From positions 1 through 6,762 of the forward strand of contig CBFHXS010000117.1 in the NCBI GenBank assembly GCA_965659845.1: a stretch of DNA of 6,762 nt, in the 5' to 3' direction. The position numbers were made by a program, and so were the translations under genes. Below the pieces are notes generated by a model. That model was not told where the DNA came from. It searched no databases and saw only the letters and a list, made by a program, of their open reading frames with translations. Within the stretch, counting starts at the first letter, position 1. Every line of letters starts with the position of its first letter. Source of the DNA: Brumimicrobium sp965659845. GTDB taxonomy: Bacteria; Bacteroidota; Bacteroidia; Flavobacteriales_D; Crocinitomicaceae. Positions 1-6,062 of this stretch are shown one piece after another.

Positions 1-3000
1 AAGAATACGTAGCTATTAATTCCATCAATTGCGGCTTCTGGCAGAGTCTCATACAAAACGTGCCAACGATCAACCTGAGCTGGAGTAAGTGTAGTTGAAT
101 CATTATATCTAGCCTCCAACTGCAAATATGGATACTGACTAGCAGGAATCAAATTATTCAAATTTAAAATGGAGTCATTTGCTGAGAATAACGTATCAAT
201 CTCAATTTGCACATTCTGATTTACATCTAGTCCTTTAATTATTAAGCTAGTAACGTCATCACTTAATAATTCTTGAGCATCCTGCTTCCAGTAAAGTGTA
301 TTCCATTCTGCCGCAGGTCCAATTATAGTTGATGACTCTAAACCGAAATTTGAGATTCCCTCTAATGTTGAATTGAACGTTAGAAACTCGTTTGGGTTCT
401 GTGCGATCATCTCTTCTGTGGTCGAAGGATCTCCTTTTCGCGTCAAAAAGACGAAAGCACGATTATCCTGACCCGAAATCAAACTATCAGACCCCATGTT
501 TTGAAAAGTTGTGAAGAGGTTGGGATATAAATTTTGCCAGTTATCAAACTCAGCATTTCTGGCAGTGTATATTAATATGTAATGACCATTGGGAATATCA
601 TTATTGATCATTTCATCTAACGCCTGTAATTGAGCAACGGAATTTTGACGAAATATAAAATAATACTCAACTCTATTTCGACAACCTCCATTATCATTGA
701 CGTTTCCAAAGTTATGATCAGGATTCAGATTATTAAATCGAGTACCCCAAGGCTCCATATTTGAAGGATCTATAACTGCCACATGAATCGAAGGTATGGT
801 GGTACACAAATTAGATTCAGCTACCTGACCATTAATTCTCCATAATGTTTCATTAAACTCCGACGCACTATTTGCATTATCATATACCTCACACTGTATA
901 GTGGCTTGCAAAGGCTCAAAGCTTCTTTCTCTTGCTGCACGATCGTAATTTACGCCTGAAAATCCACCATTTTTAAACTGGAAAAAGTGTTCCTGACCCC
1001 ATCCTTTCTTTCCTGGTATATACTGAAATGAATGTTCTGCCCAATTTAAAACGGAAGAGTCAACAGACACTCTCCAAAAATATGCCGTACTATCCGTAAG
1101 TGTTAAAGGACTCACGGAATTATTCGCAACCAATTGCCATTCATTTGGAAACACTTCGTGAACACCACCCAAACCACTTTTGACAGCATATCGATGAAAT
1201 GGGCTATTGAATAAGTCAGTCGTATCTATTTCAAAACGATATGAATTGAAATCTGCAATTGGATTAATTGTAGAAGCTTTTAAAACTATCGAATCTTCTG
1301 GTACAACAGCATAATCATAAGGAAGCACTGGTAAAATACCTTCAATGTCTAAGAAAAAATTAGCCGTAACTTGATTGTTCCCAAACTCATCGTATTGCTC
1401 ATCCACAAATGAAGGCAAATCTGCAGATATTTCAAACGTATTAAGTCCCATACCAATATCAGCCTGAAGAGGCATGCTCATCGAGATAGTATCTCGGTAA
1501 TCCAAGCCATAAATCTCTTTTATGTACAAGGAGTCAAAATTTGCATTGGGGAAATTTCGTGTAACACTTAAAGTAAAAGTATCCGTAATACTGCGACCAA
1601 TATTTACCACGGCAATATTTACTTGAATAGAGTCGGTTTCAAGATTAACATCACTCGGAGTAAACCAAATATCTTGACTTGTAAGATCTATTTCAGGATT
1701 TGCATGCCAATTTAGTCGAGTTACAGGATCACCATGAAATGTCATTTGAGTTAGAGTAGACTCCATTAAAAGACTGTTGTTATTTGTGGCAATTTCATCA
1801 ATGGTTGCTTGGATCTGCTCACCTATCGTTGCGCCATAATCGAGCAGACTGATCTGTTTATATAAATTATTAGAGTATAAATTTAGAGGGGAAGCGAATC
1901 CCAATTTTGTTGAAGAAAGAAAACCAATCGCTCCTAGATTTTCTATCAATACAAAATCCTCAGAAGTAGAATTGTTATTTGGCTTATAGATATCTCCAGT
2001 ATAACAACCGTTTCCTATCACCATTGGATACTTCCCAGTGTTCCCCCAGTCTTGAGGCTGATCTATACTTTGATCAAATCCATCTGCCGTTGCATGACCG
2101 AAAAACGTCATCAAAGAAACTCCGCTTTCTAGATAATCGTTTACTTCGCTACTCAATACTGGATTGAAAGGATTGGAGGTCTCTTTGAAATAGGAGTTGA
2201 CATGGCCTCCATAACCTGGCCCTTCAATCAATGTTTTCATGGCATTCAGATAATTTCTAAAAAGTGTCTGTTCGCTAGTATTCGCACCTCCTCCAAAATG
2301 GAGAATACGTTTTTGCCATTCTTTGCTAGGTTTATTGTATACGCTATTTTGATTTTGAGCCGCCTCATAGGTTTGCATTTTTGCCAAAAATGCTTGAAGC
2401 TCCTGGTCATCTTTAGCTGCTATTCGCCCTGTAGGTATAGCTGGCCTGAGACTTGTGGAACCGTTCCACTTACCAGTTATACAAACATCAGAAGATGGAT
2501 ATCCATAACTAGGTACAAGATTGTTCGAAGCAGAAACAGCACTTTTTCGAGCACTTGCAGACGGATTTGTATTTGGATCACTCGCTTCCGTTATTCCTTT
2601 TCCAACGAGAAATAAAGCTACGGGCTTTTGTGTTGACAGGTCAAAAATATAATCTGCAAATCGTCGTACAGAAAGAATATGTTTTGGAATACCTCCACCG
2701 AATTGCATCCAAGCATCATTGATTTCGCACATTACAACATTATAACCGCCTCCTTGCGGAGATGAGCGATAACTTGCATATTCGGACGCGCTTGTCTGCA
2801 TTTGCTTATTGTAAACAAGTAAGTAGGCACTTTCTGCATCTTCGAGCGAGTAATCCTTAAAAAATCCACTACCGTTAACGGCCCTCAAATCATCAATAAG
2901 ACGAATGTCATCCTCACTTTGGATTACTAATTTTTGTGAACTCGTCACAATTGAATTTGGGATAAGACCATGCCATACACCACCATTGAATACAAAGGGA

Positions 3001-4076
3001 ATCTTCCTTGGAAAATCTCCACCGTAGACGTATGCAGATGGATTATTCAGATTCGCATTAGAAAGATCTAATCTAACTTTTGCTTGCCCGGTGCTGTTCG
3101 GCACTTCGGCATCCAAGTAACTTTGATTATTTAAATCTCCAGTTCGCGGATATTTAAGAGAAACGTAATTGATGGATTGATAATCTGTGCTTGCACCCTG
3201 GTCTCCAACAATATTAAAAAATGCGTTAGTCACTCCATTATTTAATTCGGTCGTAGATATCGTATTTGAAACAACTGTTTGTCGATAACCAATGAAAACC
3301 TCATCGTGCATTAAAACATTATTACTTCCCAGTTCCCAAACAAGATGATGATTTCCCTGACCTGAAAAAGATGCATTCGAATTTGCGTTTGTTTTTGCAT
3401 GAAAAACAGCTGCTGGGGCACCGGAACCAGTATAAGGAGAATTTGTTTGTAAAGGAACAGCAGTAGTAAAACCAGAAGCTCCATTATAATTCGGTCCTCC
3501 CCAACCTTCTCCAGGGGAATAGTATGAGGTATAAACATTACTTAGCGAAAAGCCTCCGTAATAAGAACTATTATAGTTGACTGTGGAAGTTTCCCAAAAA
3601 TAATCTGCAGGCGTAAATACTTGGTAATTTACAGCCGTCTCGTCTATATAACGCAGACCCGAACCTGTTGGGTCCCAAGAGAAAAAATAATAAAGTGTAT
3701 CATTGTATAGTGAATAACCCGGATTCCCGATGTCATCACTAGAATCGTATAAAAGTGAATCTAACCAACCATCATTGTTCTGGGCGTAAAACTCAATATA
3801 ATCCCCTAAGTCAAATGAATTATCCCCTCCATCATTTACATAAAGGGGAATCTCTTGTTCCTTACCAAACACTTGTAATTGATTTGGAGTCAAAGAAGAT
3901 ACTGGAATACCAGAAGACTGCAGTGCGGAGTATGTAATACGATATATTCCGTCTTCAACAACAGGGAACTTGTAGTAAGTCTGGTTATAGTCGATCCATT
4001 CATTTCCGTAATCTTGAGAAATGGAGCCGAATGTCAAGAAAGACAAAACGAAAGCTATGAGTGAATTCCTTACCAA
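1..4076 (-). CDS. porU2: Putative type IX secretion system sortase PorU2 (peptidase C25, gingipain-like), C-terminus cut by window edge
   Basis: The frame is open from a TTG at 4076 to the window edge: 1358 codons, C-terminus missing. Seen: a signal peptide (residues 1-21, ending FGSISQ); an N-terminal beta domain (about 25-380) with YYKFPVVEDGIYRITY (34-49), GEGW (189-192) and DYQSINYVSLKYPR (298-311); then a C25 domain (about 415-785). The C25 domain contains NLVPSYGYPSSD (519-530), PAIPTGRIAA (545-554), LHFGGG (592-597), the probable catalytic His661 in TFFGHA, Cys691 in IGNGCYTGD, and closing HGDP (781-784). Ig/Fn3-like segments follow, then GWGQEHFFQF (1025-1034), IDPSNMEPWGT (1102-1112) and IGPAAEWN (1252-1259). 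These motifs match my recollection of PorU2 proteins, usually somewhat longer than the part seen here. Family role: surface cysteine peptidase thought to remove C-terminal sorting domains and attach cargo to lipopolysaccharide; for PorU2 this is inferred from PorU. It follows the PorV-like gene by 8 bp, so co-transcription is likely. Canonical PorU is the alternative, less likely given the motifs. Confidence 0.9.
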   Translation of the reverse strand, partial: MVRNSLIAFVLSFLTFGSISQDYGNEWIDYNQTYYKFPVVEDGIYRITYSALQSSGIPVSSLTPNQLQVFGKEQEIPLYVNDGGDNSFDLGDYIEFYAQNNDGWLDSLLYDSSDDIGNPGYSLYNDTLYYFFSWDPTGSGLRYIDETAVNYQVFTPADYFWETSTVNYNSSYYGGFSLSNVYTSYYSPGEGWGGPNYNGASGFTTAVPLQTNSPYTGSGAPAAVFHAKTNANSNASFSGQGNHHLVWELGSNNVLMHDEVFIGYRQTVVSNTISTTELNNGVTNAFFNIVGDQGASTDYQSINYVSLKYPRTGDLNNQSYLDAEVPNSTGQAKVRLDLSNANLNNPSAYVYGGDFPRKIPFVFNGGVWHGLIPNSIVTSSQKLVIQSEDDIRLIDDLRAVNGSGFFKDYSLEDAESAYLLVYNKQMQTSASEYASYRSSPQGGGYNVVMCEINDAWMQFGGGIPKHILSVRRFADYIFDLSTQKPVALFLVGKGITEASDPNTNPSASARKSAVSASNNLVPSYGYPSSDVCITGKWNGSTSLRPAIPTGRIAAKDDQELQAFLAKMQTYEAAQNQNSVYNKPSKEWQKRILHFGGGANTSEQTLFRNYLNAMKTLIEGPGYGGHVNSYFKETSNPFNPVLSSEVNDYLESGVSLMTFFGHATADGFDQSIDQPQDWGNTGKYPMVIGNGCYTGDIYKPNNNSTSEDFVLIENLGAIGFLSSTKLGFASPLNLYSNNLYKQISLLDYGATIGEQIQATIDEIATNNNSLLMESTLTQMTFHGDPVTRLNWHANPEIDLTSQDIWFTPSDVNLETDSIQVNIAVVNIGRSITDTFTLSVTRNFPNANFDSLYIKEIYGLDYRDTISMSMPLQADIGMGLNTFEISADLPSFVDEQYDEFGNNQVTANFFLDIEGILPVLPYDYAVVPEDSIVLKASTINPIADFNSYRFEIDTTDLFNSPFHRYAVKSGLGGVHEVFPNEWQLVANNSVSPLTLTDSTAYFWRVSVDSSVLNWAEHSFQYIPGKKGWGQEHFFQFKNGGFSGVNYDRAARERSFEPLQATIQCEVYDNANSASEFNETLWRINGQVAESNLCTTIPSIHVAVIDPSNMEPWGTRFNNLNPDHNFGNVNDNGGCRNRVEYYFIFRQNSVAQLQALDEMINNDIPNGHYILIYTARNAEFDNWQNLYPNLFTTFQNMGSDSLISGQDNRAFVFLTRKGDPSTTEEMIAQNPNEFLTFNSTLEGISNFGLESSTIIGPAAEWNTLYWKQDAQELLSDDVTSLIIKGLDVNQNVQIEIDTLFSANDSILNLNNLIPASQYPYLQLEARYNDSTTLTPAQVDRWHVLYETLPEAAIDGINSYVF

Positions 4077-4084
4077 ATTGATTA

Positions 4085-5179
4085 TTAATCTTTAAAACCA
4101 AATTTAAGGGAAATTACATGAGAAAACAACGCTTCAGATTGATTTCCAATATTCGTAAAAGCGTAATCTAAAGTAACTCCTTTCAATGAAACACCTATAC
4201 CGACATTTGGTTGAAAAATTAAGGATTCTGAATCATCAAATTCCTTTACATACTGAAAATTATTTACCCCCATTCGCACAGCTACGATATCCTTCCAGCC
4301 GATTTCCATTCCCAATAGAGGATCAATACTTAAGAGATTTGACTGAACGAGAGTATTTCGTCTTCCATCGGTTGTTAAAACAAAATTAAACTCTGGAGAA
4401 ACATGAATATTATTCCAGCCGGTATTAATCCTTCGTTGAGCCGCAAAAATAAATCTAGGAAGGGTCAACTCTAATCCATTTTCAGGAATATCATTTCCTG
4501 TTTCAACGAACACCTCTTGCATCTGCTGATCAAGATCAAACACCCACGCATTAAAAGTAGAAGTTACATCTCTAGCCATCAAACCAAAATGCCATTTGTC
4601 ATCCGGTGAATATTGAAGTCCACCATCTAAACCAAACCCCCAACTTCTCGCAAAATCCCCAGCACGCCTATGAACGATTTTAATTGTACCACCAATGCTC
4701 ATTCCAGGTATCGATAATTTCCGACCATAAGAAAATAGAAATCCATAATCAGCGGCCGTAAATAGAGTAATTCTATCGTAATCAATATTCCCCTCGTTAT
4801 CTATGAGTTGTGTAGTATTAGGGATATCGTCAACACCAAAGCGAATAGCTGCAAATCCAATAGCGCTTCTATCATCGATACTATGAGCCAAACCAATGTA
4901 ATCATATTTGGCAATGCCTGCAAAATACTCGGAATGCATCAAACCGACATCGAGTTTATTTTGAACTTTCGTTAATCCTGCAGGATTCCAATAAACAGAC
5001 GTAACATCATCAACCCCTGCCACCATAGCATTACCCAATCCTAAAGATTGAGCCCCCACACCAATTTGCAAGAATTCATTTGAGTATTTAGGAGCAACCG
5101 AACTTTCATCTTGAGCTACAATATTTTGCAAACTCAACAGAATAAAAAGAAGTGAAGGTACAAGTACTCTAATTTCCAT
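4085..5179 (-). CDS. PorV/PorQ-family outer-membrane beta-barrel protein (T9SS shuttle-like, PorV2 type)
   Basis: A complete 364-residue protein. The ATG start gives a clean signal peptide (residues 1-22, core VLVPSLLFILLSL, cleavage likely between A22 and Q23). The mature N-terminus carries the family signature: FLQIGVGAQSLGLGNA (36-51), then DDVTSVYWNPAGL (57-69), as in PorV/PorQ/UPF0164 proteins, which share the FadL-type 14-strand barrel. The rest alternates beta-strands and loops and ends in SLKFGFKD, typical of a barrel's last strand. Family role: PorV binds exported T9SS cargo on the outer membrane and carries it to the PorU sortase; PorQ anchors PorZ. Being first in an operon with a PorU2-type sortase suggests it is that sortase's membrane partner. 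This pairing is inference; the sequence itself supports only the PorV/PorQ family. The tandem stop TAATAA is followed 7 bases later by the sortase start codon, with no terminator between them. The gene's own promoter must lie in 5180-5356, but none was clear. Confidence 0.88.
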   Translation of the reverse strand: MEIRVLVPSLLFILLSLQNIVAQDESSVAPKYSNEFLQIGVGAQSLGLGNAMVAGVDDVTSVYWNPAGLTKVQNKLDVGLMHSEYFAGIAKYDYIGLAHSIDDRSAIGFAAIRFGVDDIPNTTQLIDNEGNIDYDRITLFTAADYGFLFSYGRKLSIPGMSIGGTIKIVHRRAGDFARSWGFGLDGGLQYSPDDKWHFGLMARDVTSTFNAWVFDLDQQMQEVFVETGNDIPENGLELTLPRFIFAAQRRINTGWNNIHVSPEFNFVLTTDGRRNTLVQSNLLSIDPLLGMEIGWKDIVAVRMGVNNFQYVKEFDDSESLIFQPNVGIGVSLKGVTLDYAFTNIGNQSEALFSHVISLKFGFKD

Positions 5180-5230
5180 AGACTAATAAAACTGTAAAAA
5201 TCGTGAAAAATTGCTGTATTAAAAAAAAAG

Positions 5231-5264
5231 ATCAATATAAATTCACTCGTGGAACAATCAATAT
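5231..5264. repeat. Pair of 8-bp direct repeats ATCAATAT, 26 bp apart
   Basis: ATCAATAT occurs at 5231-5238 and again at 5257-5264. The second copy overlaps the perfect 10-bp palindrome TCAATATTGA (5258-5267). The pair sits between two divergent genes, where an operator could act on both. In such AT-rich DNA an 8-bp repeat can arise by chance, so a regulatory role is only a possibility. Confidence 0.25.
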
Positions 5265-5308
5265 TGAAAAATATTTCTTTTTAAATTCTAATCAGTTTTT
5301 TTTTTAAC

Positions 5309-5325
5309 TTGGCACACAATTTGGG
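5309..5325 (+). promoter_or_regulatory. Candidate sigma-54 (RpoN) promoter for the small outer-membrane barrel gene
   Basis: The sequence TTGGCACACAATTTGGG lines up with the sigma-54 consensus TGGCAC-N5-TTGC. The -24 part TTGGCAC is complete, TTG is present at -12, and the spacing is GG-N10-GG where GG-N10-GC is usual. The one key departure is G instead of C in the -12 dinucleotide. Transcription would start about 12 bases further on, near 5336, leaving a leader of roughly 20 bases before the ATG at 5357. A T10 tract lies immediately upstream. No activator gene or binding site can be identified in the window. Confidence 0.45.
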
Positions 5326-5356
5326 ATGTTTATCAAAATTATTTAAAATTAACATT

Positions 5357-5998
5357 ATGAAAAAAATCATTTACTTACCGACAATGATCTTATTAGTGTC
5401 ATTGATCAGTTCTATTTCTGCATTGGGTCAGGCGACTCGTCAAGGAAATATCATTATCGACCCTTATTATGGAGGTCCAAATTTCGGCAAGGCGTTTATT
5501 GAGGCTGTCGAAGATCAGAATCCAGGAAATGTCAATTTCAACGCTCGATCTATTGGTCCCGCAGGTATTAGATTTGAGTACATGGTAGGTGATAGAATCG
5601 GATTGGGAGTTGATGCCATTTATAATTCTCGAAATATAACATTCAACGCAAATGACACCATAACTGACGGAAATGGAAATCAAGAAATTCAAGTTAGCAG
5701 CTATGAGTATGACATGAAACGTTTGCGTGTTCAATTGCGATTCAACTATCACTTTGACATTTCTAACCCTGACTTGGATGCTTATTTTGGAGTTGGAGCA
5801 GGCTCGAATAACAGGTTCAGAACTACATTTGAAAACGGAACTGAAATAGACGATGACCTTTCTAACCTAACACTAATTCAATTCTCTGCAAGAGTATGTG
5901 CTGGTATGCGATACTACTTTACAGAGAATATTGGCTTGAATGCTGAAATTGGACTAGGAGGACCTTTGGTTTCAGGTGGACTTTCATTTAAATTCTAA
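5357..5998 (+). CDS. Small outer-membrane beta-barrel protein of unknown function
   Basis: A complete protein of 213 residues. The start chosen is the ATG at 5357 (MKKIIYLPTM) because it opens a normal signal peptide: Lys2-Lys3, hydrophobic core MILLVSLISSIS, and probable cleavage near ALGQA-T (residues 22-27). An in-frame TTG at 5309 would add 16 residues in front of the signal peptide and overlaps the promoter candidate. The mature part alternates amphipathic strands (RFEYMVGDRIGLGVDAIYN, RLRVQLRFNYHF, DAYFGVGAGS, ARVCAGMRYYF, NIGLNAEIGLGG) with polar loops rich in Asn and Asp, and ends GGLSFKF with a terminal Phe, as in 8-stranded OmpA/OmpW-like barrels (OMP_b-brl type). One Cys lies in the RVCAGMRYYF strand. 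No enzymatic motif or binding site is recognised. It is transcribed alone, away from the PorV-like operon, and ends at a strong terminator. Not specific enough to call a PorT-family member. Confidence 0.82.
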   Translation: MKKIIYLPTMILLVSLISSISALGQATRQGNIIIDPYYGGPNFGKAFIEAVEDQNPGNVNFNARSIGPAGIRFEYMVGDRIGLGVDAIYNSRNITFNANDTITDGNGNQEIQVSSYEYDMKRLRVQLRFNYHFDISNPDLDAYFGVGAGSNNRFRTTFENGTEIDDDLSNLTLIQFSARVCAGMRYYFTENIGLNAEIGLGGPLVSGGLSFKF

Positions 5999-6018
5999 GC
6001 AAGACTTTATTTCATTTT

Positions 6019-6049
6019 AAAGGTGTCGATTTCTCGTCACCTTTTTTTT
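6019..6049 (+). terminator. Rho-independent terminator of the small barrel gene
   Basis: AAAGGTG (6019-6025) pairs with CACCTTT (6038-6044). Inside the stem a T-T mismatch is followed by two more pairs (CG with CG) closing the loop ATTTCT. A run of eight T follows at 6042-6049, overlapping the end of the stem. It begins 20 bases after the barrel gene's stop codon. Its T-run ends 13 bases before the pssA start codon, so it either separates the two genes or attenuates read-through into pssA. Confidence 0.82.
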
Positions 6050-6062
6050 GTTTCTTTGTAAT

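Larger units (their letters stand above)
5180..5356. promoter_or_regulatory. Divergent intergenic region between the PorV-like operon and the small barrel gene
   Basis: This 177-bp, very AT-rich spacer must hold the promoters of both transcription units. Seen in it: an A9 tract at 5221-5229, a T10 tract at 5296-5305, a repeated ATCAATAT (5231-5238 and 5257-5264), the second copy overlapping the palindrome TCAATATTGA (5258-5267), and a sigma-54-like element on the plus strand (5309-5325). No convincing match to the Bacteroidota housekeeping promoter (TTTG around -33, TAnnTTTG around -7) was found for the minus-strand operon. No coding potential was seen. Confidence 0.6.

Noticed and set aside
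2283..2303. His593 in LHFGGG as the catalytic histidine of the sortase
   Set aside because: It is a conserved family motif, but it lies about 100 residues before the Cys; the GH of TFFGHA, 30 residues before Cys691, fits the gingipain spacing.
1979..2615. Open plus-strand frames of 62 and 137 codons opposite the sortase gene
   Set aside because: They lie antisense to the conserved C25 core, lack signal or domain features, and are out of frame with each other; shadows of the real gene.
3311..4064. Short open frames (60-75 codons) within the sortase N-terminal region, on both strands
   Set aside because: The sortase frame is continuous here and carries recognisable family motifs; the short frames have no coherent protein character.
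4186..4389. 67-codon plus-strand frame opposite the PorV-like gene
   Set aside because: Antisense to a clear beta-barrel gene with no start signal or motif of its own.
5309..5356. TTG at 5309 as the start of the small barrel gene
   Set aside because: It would place 16 residues before an otherwise perfect signal peptide and overlap the promoter candidate; the ATG at 5357 is better.
5399..5752. 117-codon minus-strand frame inside the small barrel gene
   Set aside because: Antisense to a gene with a signal peptide and barrel strands; no recognisable features.
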